Shown: positions 27,401-39,494 of the stretch, one piece after another
How the letters are laid out: every line of letters starts with the position of its first letter
Numbering within the stretch: position 1 is the first letter of the stretch
Translations under genes and position numbers: made by a program
Origin: Warburgia ugandensis
Taxonomy: Eukaryota; Streptophyta; Magnoliopsida; Canellales; Canellaceae
Assembly (NCBI GenBank): GCA_035236585.1
Contig: CP141128.1
Coordinates: 27,123,618-27,187,617, forward strand
Direction of reading: 5' to 3'
Length of the DNA stretch: 64,000 bases
Notes under the pieces: generated by a model
What the model saw: only the letters and a program-made list of their open reading frames with translations
What the model was told of the DNA's origin: nothing
Databases searched by the model: none

Positions 27401-27787
27401 TCTCTAGGAGGAGAGAGAGGGTAAAGTTTAAGTTGCAAATTCTTTGGCCAACATGATGGAACCATATTTCTCTTCATCGAACCCTAATTTTGGAAGAGAA
27501 TAGGAAAGCATGAGGGTCTCCTTTTCCCCAATAGCGAGGGTTAGAGAGAGAAATAATTGTTGTTTGTAATGAAATTGTACAATTTTTTTCCAAAATCAGG
27601 ATGATCTATGCAACTTCTTAACCCCATCATCTAAAATGACAAATCCCATTTCATCTACAAAATGCAAACAAATTAGAGAGTTAGTAATGAGAAAGTAAAG
27701 CATGATAAAAAGTGAATTTAGTATCCTTACCACATTTTTCTTGCCCCAAACATTCAAAATATTCAAAAAGGAAAACAAGAAGGGAAT

Positions 27788-27790
<3 letters not shown>

Positions 27791-27872
<82 letters not shown>
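27791..27872 (+). repeat. (AG)41 microsatellite
   Basis: An uninterrupted AG repeat of 82 bases. The open frames through it on both strands are artefacts. Confidence 0.98.
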
Positions 27873-27876
<4 letters not shown>

Positions 27877-27954
27877 CCAAAGGAGGCCCTCATGCCTCCC
27901 ATAAAATGAAGAATGTGGACAGAGGATACAAGAAAAATTGAAATGACTTCAGCC

Positions 27955-28135
27955 CTTTCTATAGAGGAAAATGGACTTTTAAAGTTATTTTGAAAAAAAA
28001 AAAAAAAACTTCAAAAGTCCAACTCTTAAAACCACTTTCAAAAAATGACTTCCATTTTTATTTTTTTTTCAAAATGACTTTAAACTTGATCCTTTTAAAG
28101 TCATTTCCATAAACGACTTTAAAATTGACTTTTAC
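27955..28135. repeat. CACTA subterminal repeat array (right)
   Basis: It contains GGACTTTTAAAGTTATTTTG, ACTTCAAAAGTCC, AAAATGACTTTAAA and TAAAGTCATTTCC in both orientations. It lies just downstream (minus strand) of the TNP2 remnant and is the likely 3' subterminal region of that element. Confidence 0.6.
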
Positions 28136-28159
28136 TACGCAGCACCAAATAATGTTTCA

Positions 28160-28380
28160 TATAAATCAATGTTGAATCACGCATATTGTATGTAATAAAA
28201 TAGAAGCACAATGAAAGAAGCTATTTTTCAAATGACTCCTCGATCACTAATACAATCCATATAGCACATGTTAAAAGAGCTAATCAAAGAGCTATTTTGG
28301 AATTATTTCATCTCACTAATAAAATCCATATTGCCTCCTCATATATTGGTTTCAACCTAAGCACCCTCCTCACCATTATC
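28160..28380. repeat. Diverged direct repeat, copy 2 (copy 1 at 27180-27400)
   Basis: See the entry at 27180-27400; this copy is flanked by the right subterminal array and the TNP2 remnant. Confidence 0.45.
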
Positions 28381-28555
28381 ACACAAATAATTCTTATTCT
28401 CACCAAGTGCGTCAACTAATGGAATTGTTTTAGTAATACAATAGTAATCTATTACAATATTGCCTAGGTCATCTTAATCATAAAAATCCCTCAAAAGGGA
28501 TGATAAAACAATTGACTATCTCTTATCACGTCCATCTTAATGTAAAAGACCTATT

Positions 28556-31390
28556 TCATTTAACATCCCAAAATAAACTAATCTGTGTATAACCGATCTT
28601 ATTAAGGTCAACCAATGTCAATCCAAGGGCATCAGTTTTGATGTTATCTTTGTTGTGTTCCACCCAATTGCACTTAAATACAGCCATAGTTCTATAAGTA
28701 TAATCCAAGGCCCATATCTCTCTTATAACCCCATAATAAGTACCATTCACCACTATTGGCTTGTTATCCTTTGACCTAGAAAAGAATGTAGCATTGGCAA
28801 CTAAATTGACCCTGCTATTTTGTTGCACTCTTGACTTATCATGGTCTTTTGTGTAAAAGCAATAACCATTGATGGCATATCTAGTATATTTTATTACTTC
28901 TGGTTGTGGTCCCATCGCCATCCAGCCTAAGGATTTCGATATACTATTGCTTGGAACTTCTCGCTGATCTTAAATTTGTGCATATTAAGTTGAATATGAT
29001 TATTGCAACTAGGATTGCATATACATAATTCAATTTATAGAGGTGTCAATTCATTCATTTTACCTTTCGATGGAGCCAGATATTGAAAGTACTACAATGC
29101 TCAAACTGCATCGACTTCTTTGCTTTGAGGATGTCCATGTGCTCACTACTTACACACCAAATTAATTAAGAGATCAAAGAAAATATAACAATTAATAATT
29201 AATTTTTACAAAGTGCATGATCAACTTACTCAAAGTATGAATAGACTTCATCAACATTTCATAACACATAAAGGTGCACTTAGTCCCGTTCTTTATAATC
29301 TACGTTTAATATATGAGCATTCGATACAGATTTTCCAACCTTGGGATCATGAAATTCAATTGATTATTTCTTTCTTAGGATTACAACCGCACCCACTCTT
29401 AATAAGTACGCTGTGAAAAACTCCACTGCTTCCACTACAATATAACACTCCGGTATATACCCCTCTAGCTAGTTGCAATTTTGTACATACCCTTTTAAAA
29501 TTTTCATGTACCTCTCAAATGTGTACATCCATCACAAGTAAAATGGCCTACAAAGTCTAACCTCATCAATGAGGTGCACTATTAAGTGTACCATGATGTC
29601 AAACAATGATGGTAGGAAGATTGTCTTAAGCTCACATAAAGTTGTCACTAGATGTTCTTAAATTTCTTATCATTTTGAAACATCCACAACCTTCTTGCAC
29701 AAAGCATTCAAGACGTAGCAGAATTTTATAATAGATCATCTGACTTTATCCAGCAACACCAAACGTATTATGGCAATTGTGGGACTTCATCCTTAACACT
29801 TTCAACTCTTCCATGAAGACAATATTTCTAAAGTTTGAAGAGTAGTTGTCTAGGACTTTGAGATACACTATTCTTCTCTCCTCTCTATCTAGTATATAAT
29901 TTGCTTTAGGAAGGTATGTTCCTTGACTACCCCTATCTTTTGAATGCAACATTCTCTTCAATACCATCTTCATAGGATCTACACTACCATTAAATTCCTC
30001 CTTAAAACTACATGGATGGTCTTTGAGCAACCATCTTATGTGGGCAAGGAATGCCTTTTTTCTACCACGTTTAAGTCCTATGGAACATGTTTGGTCACTA
30101 CAGATAGGAAAAGCATTGTATCCCTTCACGGTGCATCTAGAAAAATTACCATATGAAGGAAAGTCGCTTATTATCCACAACAATATTACCTTTAGGGTGA
30201 GTGACTTTTTCTTATATGTGTCATAAGCTTCAACACCTATGTCCCATAATATCTCAAGATCATCAATCAAGAGAACCAAGTACATGTCAATGTTGTTCCT
30301 TGCCTACTTTGAACCTGATATCAAGATAGTTATCATCATGTACTTCCCCATCATGCATAGGAATGGTGGGAGGTTGTATAAACCAATATAATGGGCCAAC
30401 AACTATGATTGCTACTCACAAAACCATGAGGACCAATCCCATCTACAAATAATGTAAGTCATATTCTAAGTTCTTGTCCAAAGTTAGGCCACATGAAGTG
30501 TACGAGCTTCCATGTTGGTCTATCAACTAGATGGCATGAAAAACTATCACCTACTCTCTCCTTGACATGCCATACTAAATTCTTTGCTATTTCTGTAATA
30601 TTGAACATTCTTTTAAACCTTGGAATTGGGGGGAATGCCATAGGACCCTTGTAGGAATGGCTATCACCGTCTCACTTGAATTCATCTTCAACTTCCATCT
30701 TGATTGCCTATAAGTTGACCATTTAGTTTTATCCTTGTGGTCCATCATGTCTATGCTGCATTCATTGTGGCACCCATGCATCTTCTCATACTTCAACCAT
30801 TGCACAGCTAGGGTTTTCTTTGCCTCCCATGTTGACCTCACTAATTTATTATCCTTTAATAACATCTTACCTACTACTTTTAAGACTTCTGTAAAACCTT
30901 GATGTTATAAACCAAATCTCTATTTCACATTGTAAAGTTCTACCAATGTATACAACTTGGTATAATCTTTACACTCATAGTATAATGGCTAATCAGCTTC
31001 CTCTACTGTAGTCTGCAATAGTTTAGGGTTGTCCTGGAAGTCATTATATGTATCTTGAAACATTAATACAAATGTACTATCTACAACACTTCCTACAATG
31101 TCTTCAAATCTTCCCTTCATTGTCAAGGGCCACCCATGTAAAAGTTTTTCTCCATGCTAAATCCATGGGCAATAGCTTTCATCGATTCCATTGAAGCACA
31201 AGTGTTCTCTCAATACCATTACAGTTACTTTTTTCAAGTTTCTACATTTCGAGTATGGATAAAGCATATGATTACGATCACCACCTGCCCTAAGTGCGAA
31301 CTCTATAAACTTTTTCCTTCCCTCCTCATATTCTTTTCATGTTCATGTCGTAGTCATCCAAGCATATTTGTCCATTTTTAAAATAAATTG
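28556..31390 (-). pseudogene. TNP2-type transposase of an En/Spm (CACTA) element
   Basis: Minus-strand domains are in the order expected for TNP2. The N-terminal transposase-associated zinc region (31385-31110) shows cysteines in MLYPYSKCRNLK and an LREHLCFNG-like block. The core starts in 30865-30459 with PRFKRMFNITEIAKNLVWH and TWKLVHFMWPNFG. It continues at 30285-29746 with LIDDLEILWDIGVEAYDTY, ISDFPSYGNFSRCTVKGYN, a cysteine pair in FPICSDQTC and ending MKSHNCH. A decayed DUF4218-like region (about 29700-29150) follows. Last comes a DUF4216-like domain (28921-28556) with NGTYYGVIREIWALDY and VFKCNWVEHN, then LGLTLVDLNKIGY. Several frameshifts and stops separate them, so no full-length protein is possible. 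Such enzymes cut and rejoin the element ends bounded by CACTA. Confidence 0.85.
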
Positions 31391-31810
31391 AAGCTAATGT
31401 GTGTGAAGACTTGTTAGACATGAAAATCTTAGTTAGGCACTTTATCAAACAATAGGTATACAAGAATTATAAGTGTTTGGAAAAACTAAATTGCATGCAT
31501 GCACACATGTGGAAATTCCCAATTAATGATTAAAAAAGATGCAAAACATGACAGATACGTTCAAAAACAAATTTAACTTAACAAAAGGAAGTTTCTAACC
31601 ATAACCATGCATGCAATACATATCAAACATGTATATTCCTCTTAAAATCAATAGGTCGTATACTGGGATGAAATGTAGGCTTAGTTCAAGGTTATGAAAA
31701 GAAAAGGATATATAGGGATTCAAAGTCTTCATAGATAAGTAGAGGTCTTCTACTAAGAATTAACAACTCTTCTTTTATATTGAAGTGAGCATTCTATTGC
31801 ACTTATTATT

Positions 31811-31811
31811 T

Positions 31812-31840
<29 letters not shown>
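31811..31840 (+). repeat. (TTTC)n microsatellite
   Basis: About seven TTTC units in an AT-rich setting. Confidence 0.9.
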
Positions 31841-31842
<2 letters not shown>

Positions 31843-31939
31843 ACTTTGAAGAGCTTTTCTTTTCTTAATATTCACTTTCTTACTTGTATTGCAACTTGAA
31901 TATATTTCTTCAATTATCTCTAACCTATATTTGAATAAA

Positions 31940-32670
31940 ATATGTAGTGGATAATTTATATGAATTAATATGGGTAAAGGGAGTTGGATTTACAAAAAAG
32001 AGAGGCTTAAAATGGTTTAACTAGTGGTCAAAATATCATTGGGTAGGCTTTATGAAATGGGGGTGAAAATGAAGATGGCCTACATCACTTCCTAAGTTTC
32101 ATATAACCTATTAAATTCAACAAACTTGTAGAAAATTCAGAGTATTACTCCAATAATAAATCTTGGTAATCAACTAAATGAAAGAATATATAGGGATCAA
32201 ATAATAATTAACATGCTGAAGAAAAAATGTAATTATATATAACTCTCAAAAGAATGAATTGCTCTAAATCTCATATGGGTCAGAGTCTTCACTGACTTTC
32301 CTTAAGATTTCAAAGTTAACTAATCATTAATTTATACTATATACATTCAATTGTGTGAAAATATGATATGAGATTAGCTTCCATGAAATACTTTAGAAAA
32401 TGAGTAATATGATGAACTCAACATAACAAATCTATTAATAAGTTAAAGATGAAAGAAAATATTAAACTTCAGAAAATCCAATTCCCATCATTGTATAGGA
32501 ATTGACCTAAAAAAACTCAAAAATATTTTAAAAAATAACTCAATTTAAATAAATTTTTCATAAAGTTTTTAATTTTTATCAACAGAAATAAAGAAAAAAA
32601 CCAAAATTTAATTTTATTCTAACCCACCAACTTACAGGAAACATTGTCCTCAATATTTAAAAGACAGGAT
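31940..32670 (-). mobile_element. 3' non-coding region of a deleted Athila/Tat element
   Basis: The segment 32010-32600 parallels 51480-52050: both have GAAGATGGCCT-like, ATCA(C/T)TTCCTAAGTTTCATAT and TCTCATATGGGTCA / TCACATGGGTTA blocks in the same order. At 32640-32665 the minus strand reads AATATTGAGGACAATGTTTC, the post-pol signature seen at 20-50 and 52085-52105. Confidence 0.55.
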
Positions 32671-32924
32671 GATAATGAATCGAGAAAAAAAAGAAAAGGG
32701 TGATGTAGAAAAAGTAAGTTCTAAAAAGCTATGATAGAAAAATAGAATAGAGAAATAAGTTATAGAGGGACAAATTACATAGTTCGAAAATTCCTTGGGT
32801 TTCATACAAATTTAGCCAAATCGACCCTTGAAAAGTAAGGGTGATTAAATTTATCTTGCACTTTTGACTTTTCATTTTAACATGAGGCAAGGTATCGAAT
32901 GCATCTCCAAGTTATTTCTCATAA

Positions 32925-34100
32925 TTAGGGACACTCTTGGGAGCTTAATAGAACCTTAATGGGAAGGGAGGAAGGATGTGATATCATATTTCTTAAATGT
33001 TTAGGTAATATTTTAGCCTTTTTTATACTAGTTTTCTGAATTTGTTTAACCACTACAAAGAATGGTAACTGCATTTGCTTGTTTGATGTTTGTAGTTGAA
33101 GAACTAATTGCACCTACCACATTTTCAATTTTAGGTCTTGCATTTGGTTGGGCATGAAATTGCCCTTTTTGAAGGGCCTTTAGCATTTGAGATACAATAT
33201 TCTTCAATTCATTCATGGATTGTGTGTTCTCTTTTAATTGGGATTTAAATTGAGCATCTTTTACCTCCTAGTATTGCATGAATTGATGAATCCCCTTCTT
33301 ACCTCTTAGGTGGGGCTAGTAGGGTCCAGGAACAGGCGTTCCATATTATGATTGGTAGAGGCCCAATGTGTGACATTAGCATTTGGTCTATTTTCTTAAC
33401 AAAATTAAGATGATTCCTCCAGTTGGGGTTATATGTCTTAGAAGATGGGGAAAATGGTTGCGTAGACAAATTAGCCTACTCATGAAGCACATCTTGGTAT
33501 GTAGGAATAGTGGGCATTCTTGAGTAGAGTGTGTGGTACTTTTGCTAATACAACATACCTATTTGTCCATTTCAGAGGAAGTTTTCCTCATTTCTATGGC
33601 CTCTAATTTTCTTACTAGGGATGCCATCTTAGAATTAATGTCATCTTGTTTAGTCATGGCATAGATGCCTCCCTAATGTATGTGGTGGTGGATATGGGCT
33701 TATCTGGGCAATCCACCTTTTCTAAATCAAACAAAGTTTGTGTACTCTCTACCATCCATTCCAAATACCCTTGTGCCTCGTCAAGTTATTTATTCAAAAA
33801 ATTTTCATTGCACATCATTTCTACAAATTGGCGCATTCCAGAATTAAGTCCATAAAAAAGCTAATGATAAGCTAAGGTTCATATCCATCATGCAGACAAG
33901 TTAACAACAGATCTTTGAACCTTTCCCAGGATTGATAGAATGATTCCTTATCCTTCTAAGTGAAATTCATGATCTTTCAGTGTAGAGTATTACTTTATGT
34001 GTAGGGAAGAACTTTTTCAAGAACTACCTAATCATTTCTTGCCAAGTTGTTATGGAACTTGTTGGCAATGAATGAAACCACTTGACCCTTACTGTATTTA
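32925..34100 (-). pseudogene. Athila/Tat gag remnant, lacking pol
   Basis: On the minus strand at about 33960-33860 a decayed KDKESFYQSWERFKDLLLTC-type block is followed by a region with MDLILECAN and KCAMKIF. Further on, 33445-33410 reads TYNPNWRNHLNF, the conserved tail after the gag zinc knuckle in this lineage (compare TYNPRWARHPNFSW in the copy at about 56410). A C-terminal piece occupies 33113-32925. Many stops interrupt it. The post-pol signature follows after only about 780 bp; in the element at 52085-57180 the same interval is about 4.3 kb. Protease, RT, RNase H and integrase are therefore absent, which makes this a gag-only derivative or a large deletion. Confidence 0.6.
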
Positions 34101-35921
34101 GTTCAATGTGTTGCGTAAACTGATTAAAGCACACTTCATCAAATTCTTATAACTCAAGAAGTGAGTCAAAACTATGACTACTTTATTGAATAATGGAATC
34201 TTTGAAATCCTAATTTAGAAATTATAAACTTTAAAATGGTGGATAGTTTATGAAATCTGAAGCATCATATATAAAATCTATCCATAGTGGATCCAAGATT
34301 TTTATCTATGCATCCAGTATGAAAGATAATAGCATTAAACCAAAAGATTATTCCAAAGTTAAAGCTAACTTTTCCAAATTGAAATTAATTTTTAAGACTT
34401 TTAAAATATTAAAAAATTAACAAGTGGTTTCCTAATCTATACTAAGATCACTTTAATCATAGCCTAATGAAAACTACCCTAGCGTGACTTCATTCAACTC
34501 CATAATTTCTAGGAAATAGTTCTTAATCTTATGCCTAAATTGAAGAAAACTAAATCATAGTAATGCTATAATGAAACTTAGAAAACTAAGCTACAGATTT
34601 AAAAACTAAACATGCAACTTAAACTAAAAATGAAAAAAAAAATAGTAATTAAAACCTAAGAAATATAATTCCACTAGTTCCCACTCCTTTGATTATTACA
34701 ATGTTGACAAGAAAAGAAAAAAAAAAAAAAAAAACTAAACTAAAAGGTAAGGAAAAATAACATAGCACTTCTCTAATTTATTGTCAATTCCTAGTATTCC
34801 TCGATGTGTCATGCATCAACTGTAGCCAAAGTCTCCATTCTAGCTTTCACTAAATTAGAAAAAAAAAAAAAAGTTGAAGCAAAACATATATTTGTAGTAG
34901 TGCAATAGTTGTAAGAGAGGGACACTAGCATAACTAATAATAAGAAAGATTTGAAATTATGTGATGAAATTGAAGTTAAATGCTAAAAATTCACATCATA
35001 AAAAGATCCCTAACTAATTTCCTTAAAAACCAACTATCAAACACTAAAAACATATATGAATTGAAGAAGATATAAAGATGTAAATGTAATTGACGAGTGA
35101 CAATAGCAATTTAATTTTTCAGGAAAATTCTCCCAACAAACTAGTACGTGCATGATCAATAGGATGACTTCGATTGATGACTACTTTTAGGTTGCATTTT
35201 TTGATGAATCTTCATATCTAACACAATTAGATGTTATGAATCTAATGGAATCATCAATATTTCAATGAAATTCAAGAAATTTGTAGATTTTGATCAAGTT
35301 ATTACCCCTATTTGCAATAGCATTAACATACCATGTTACTATTTTTCAATGAAAAATACCAATTTAAACATTGAATTCTTACTGAAAATAGATGCAATCT
35401 TATTCCTATGGTAGTGGAGAAGCTTTACAGCAACTTGAATTATTGAAAGACTAAATCAAAGATGACAAACAAATAAAAAAAATTGAAGTAACAAAACATT
35501 AGAAAAAAAAAACACACAACATGTGGACACTATGATTTTCCTTGTCAACACGTGATTCCCAAGACCTTATATGAAGTCCAAAATGTTCTAGGAACTGGAA
35601 ATAAAGCTCTCCAACCTGTAGTCTTTTTTTATCTTATCATGATTTCTTCATTGTTCACTAGGCATCTTTTAACTTGCTATAAGAATTCTTATCTCTTTCC
35701 TATTAAATGTAGAGAACTTGTAGCTCCCTTCTTCTTCCTTCACAAACAATTGTTAGCCTCTATTTCAGTTGACTGCCTTCTATTCTTCACACTTTCCCAC
35801 TCCAACCTTAGAAACATGTAATAGTGCATCTCCCTTATATGTAGCATCCTTTCCTCATTATTTAAATCACATCCCACTCTTTTCCAACTGATTTAGATAG
35901 CTTCTGTTGTGTTATTTTTTC
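34101..35921. other. Probable 5' leader of the gag-only element, then unassigned DNA
   Basis: AT-rich, with A runs at about 34716-34733 and 34858-34872. No primer-binding site or LTR terminus was recognised. A plus-strand frame at 35552-35821 shows no known domain. Confidence 0.35.
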
Positions 35922-36329
35922 ACTATGTGACGACCCAGGTTTTTGTAACACATTTTATAATACATTTTTGAAAGGCAAGGCCCTTAGTAGTAAATTTTTT
36001 TCCCAAAACAAAGCAATGAAAATTCTTTTCTTTAGAACTTGTTTTGAAAAACCCAAGTCATCACTTCATACATAACATAAGTAGAATTTTTGTACAAGGT
36101 AAAATTCCATTGAAGGAATATACTTTTATTAAATTCCAGAATCCATATGGTGGTTCACAGTATAGCCCAAATCCATTACAATACATGTCCAAATTATATA
36201 ATCCAAAATTCAAAGCTCACCATACAATAAAACTCTCATTTCAATATCATACTCTCAAACAAAACAAAAGACATGTCTTCAATTGGTATACCCTAACGAT
36301 TATTCTCCCAAACTCTCCTTCTTTGTATC

Positions 36330-36367
36330 TGAGATATTGTAAACATTCAAACATTTACAATATCTCA
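36330..36367 (-). repeat. LTR hairpin motif
   Basis: Perfect 14-bp arms TGAGATATTGTAAA (36330-36343) and TTTACAATATCTCA (36354-36367) with a 10-base loop. Same geometry as 40630-40667 and 46021-46058. Confidence 0.85.
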
Positions 36368-37232
36368 ACAAGCTATGCTTGGTAGGGGATTCAAGAAGTG
36401 TAATAATTTGATAGTATAATCCTAATACTTTATAATCCCATTATTCATACTCATGGATCAATCACTTTACTTGTCCATATATGTACTTCTTTATACATAC
36501 ATAATGTATATGGATAAATCCTTCAAATTCATGAAAATAGTCAAATAACATTCCCCAAACTAAACTAATCAACTCTTTCCACTATAAGGAATCAATATTT
36601 TAGCTAGTTCTACATTGGGAATTTCCCTTCTTGGGAAATACTAGTAATGCACAATTACCTGGAATTTCATCATGTCAAAACATAAGGCATTTCACTATGC
36701 CTATCTCATTTGCATCATAATGCAAAATAATCAAGGACTACCATGCTTACTATCTAATCTGTACTAGCACACTCGAATAACTGCCCAATAATCCACCTAT
36801 ACCATCCTTGGTGGAAATCACAATATCCATGTCCGTCTGGGGGGGACCATGGCTGTCATAGTGGTGGCCTTCCCATAATTGCCCCACCTGACTTTTAACC
36901 TCACTTAGGCTTGGTATCCATATCATAACAAGTTTCAGAGAGTGGGTGGCCAAACCCTACTAACTCTCCTAGCATAGCATCCGCAGGCATACACCTATTT
37001 AAAACAAAATCACAAGCCTGCATGCTTGTATGTAAAATAGTACTCATACCTACCAGACAATTTATCTGTTTACTTAGGGCTAAAATATCTTCTAGTTCTC
37101 TATTCACTGAGAGGTTTTTCCTCAATTCTAACTTAACTATTTCATATGTGTTTTGGTTGGATCATAAGGGTTTTTAAGGGATTTAATACAAGTATTTACA
37201 TTACACTTGTCAACATTTCTAAACATAAGATC

Positions 37233-37286
37233 ATGTATTCAACATGTATTTCTCATGTAGATGTATTCAACATGTATTTCTCATGT
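37233..37286. repeat. 26-bp tandem duplication at a deletion junction
   Basis: Two identical 26-bp units (37233-37258 and 37261-37286) containing ATTCAACATGTATTTCTC, two bases apart. The sequence then jumps to TCACCGGGACACA, which in the copy at 57880-62217 lies about 2.2 kb further on (60831). Confidence 0.85.
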
Positions 37287-38065
37287 CACCGGGACACATG
37301 CGGTAAAGCACTGCCCGTAACCTTAGCTGTTGCGGGGATGTTCCGTCAGGACATTGTAGCACACAAAGATGCTCCCGCAAGGCACGTTTCCCTGCAGCCT
37401 CCCAAAGGCTCGATCTCTTAAGGGAGATCGAACAGTCCATTTTGGAATGTCCAATCAAATCCCCTTCAATTAATGGCTCTAAGCTTAATAAAATTTTATG
37501 AAAATTCTACAGTAGGGGTTTTGGACCCTTTTGAATTGATTAGATAGCTCATATTTTCTATCTGAGCCCTCCATCATATAGAAATGAAGGGTTCTTATCC
37601 TTACTTGATTTAAAATTTTTTTAACCTAAATTTAATTTTAGAAAAGTAAAAATTATATAAACTAGCATAAAATAAGCGTGGGAATAGTTTTCACCTACCT
37701 GATTGGAGAAAAACTTAGGTTTTGCAGCCCAATTTTAAAGAATTATCCTGTTAAAGATAAGATTGCCTGATAACCTCTTGTTTTGTGATTTTCGTTGATT
37801 ACACCGTTGAATCTTGAAATTTCTTTGGGGGATTTGTAGATAAGATAGTCTAGGACCATATGGATGGTAAGATTTGTGAGATTTGATTTGGAACAAAGTG
37901 CCTAATTGAATTTAGGTCTCTTGTTCCAATATAGAGATAGGAGAGAGAAAGTAAAAGAAAGAGATTTTTGGGAATTTGGTAATGAATATAGATCTGGTTA
38001 TTTGGGTGAAGCAAGATAATTTTGTGCTAATTTTAATTAACATTTTTTGAAGATTTTTGGGGGTG

Positions 38066-38074
38066 TATTTATAG
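38066..38074 (-). promoter_or_regulatory. TATA box of the solo LTR
   Basis: CTATAAATA on the minus strand. It is conserved at the matching place in the two other LTR copies (44491-44499 and 61630-61638), about 570-605 bp from the TGTAAYAACCCC terminus, and marks the likely start of the LTR transcript. Confidence 0.65.
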
Positions 38075-38674
38075 ATGTTTTTGAATTTTTTATCATTACT
38101 TGTAATAATTATGTTTCAATTCTTTTGAATATTAAATTAACATTAGATCCTCCACCACGACCTCCTTATCCACTATCATTTGGTAGTGGTTTGACCACCC
38201 ATTACATGTTTTTTGGCCGTTGGATTCATTTGTGGGCCCCACATAGGTGTGAAAGGATGATTTTGCCCTTTTTTGGAGAAAAATCCATTTTATTCTCCCA
38301 AACTCAGAATTGAGCATACTTAGTGGCGTTGGAATCGTATTTTTGAGTAGATTCTAAATATTGATGTCCTAGATATTGGTTATGGGTAAAATTACCATTT
38401 TTTCCTTTTTTTTATAAAAATAGAGAAAATTAGAAAATTTTCATTTTAACTCAGAATTGAACATACTTAGTGTCATTTCGATTGGTTGTTTTAGTACATT
38501 CATAATTTCTATGTTTTAAACAATGTTTTAATCTATATAATAAGAGAATTTCCAATAACTTAATATTCCACCCCAGAATTTCTGAAAATTCAAACTAAAT
38601 TGATTTTCTCAATCAATTTACAAAAATTGGGGTTATTACACACTAGACCACCTCAAAGTTAGTAATATGTTTTA

Positions 38675-39480
38675 ATTATATCTGCAAGTGGGCAGGTGCA
38701 CTGTAGCATAAGCAAGGCAAATACAAGTCAATCCCACAAGGACTCAAATTTTGGATTTTTATAGAATTTTAGTCAAAATCTATTTTAATCTACTTTAACC
38801 TTACAATTAATTTGAGCAAGTAAATCAAATATACTTAAAAAACATTAAAAAGTGGTAAAATTAACCAATTAACTAAATTTAGGGTTTAGAATCCACACAA
38901 TAAACTTAAATATATATAGATTCAAGGAACTTAGCTTTTCTTATTGAAAGGCCTTAATGTTTATATTTTTTCAATTTTAGGATTTTGCATAAATAATTTT
39001 ATTATTCCAAGAAAAATTTGTCTTCTTAAGGCACAAATTGTCTAAGATTTTCTAAACTGAATCAATTAACCTAACATAACTAGTATGTCAGCCATATGAA
39101 ATGACTAGTCATATAAGTTAATTTTCTTGACCTATAATTGATATTTAAGAACTTTTAAAACATAAGAATACTTAAAATTAAAAATATGTAAACCTAAGGT
39201 AGTTTCATCCTAACCCTACGATAAAAACTTAGCCCAACATATATACTCCTAAATTTATACTAAAATATGAATTCAAATCAACTACTAACAATTATCAAAG
39301 ACTAAAGCATTAAACAACTACTAAAGCAAATAACAAATTGACTAAGGAAAAGTAAGCTCCGTTGCTTTACTTTTAAATTTTTTCATAAGGGATACATGAA
39401 TGAAAAGAAAGCAAAAACATAAAGATATTAAACTCTTGTGGAAAGGAATGATATCACCTAGGTCTTCTAGATTATGTCGC
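38675..39480 (-). mobile_element. Athila/Tat-type LTR fragment A
   Basis: It opens with CTGCAAGTGGGCAGGTGCAC, TGTAGCATAAGCAAGG and AAGTCAATCCCACAAGGA, the reverse complement of an Athila/Tat LTR 3' end (compare 4310-4388). The following A-rich sequence with CTAACATAAC and GAAATGACTAGTC fits the LTR body. It is cut off at about 39480 by a second copy. Confidence 0.6.
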
Positions 39481-39494
39481 TGTTGATTTATTTT

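Larger units (their letters stand above)
35927..38640 (-). mobile_element. Solo LTR of a chromovirus-type Ty3/Gypsy family
   Basis: The plus strand begins TGTGACGACCCAGGTTTTTG and ends TTGGGGTTATTACA; read on the minus strand this is TGTAATAACCCCAA ... GTCGTCACA. The five bases before (35922-35926) and after (38641-38645) are both CACTA, a perfect target-site duplication, so the LTR alone fills the site, as after recombination between two LTRs. At 2714 bp it is shorter than its relatives (4839 bp at 40257-45095): about 2.2 kb is missing at 37286, where a 26-bp segment is duplicated. It has the family hairpin (36330-36367) and a TATA box (38066-38074). Open frames within it, such as 36044-36385 and 37146-37421, are incidental. 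Confidence 0.9.

Noticed and set aside
28941..29700. Plus-strand frame 29213-29416 as a separate gene
   Set aside because: It overlaps the decayed DUF4218-like part of TNP2 on the opposite strand and has no domain of its own.
31944..31948. TAGTG as the right end of the TNP2 element
   Set aside because: No subterminal repeats lie beside it and no matching terminus was found on the left.
35922..38645. CACTA at both edges read as termini of a CACTA DNA transposon
   Set aside because: The pentamers are in direct orientation outside a TG...CA LTR that has homologous copies elsewhere; CACTA is the duplicated target here.
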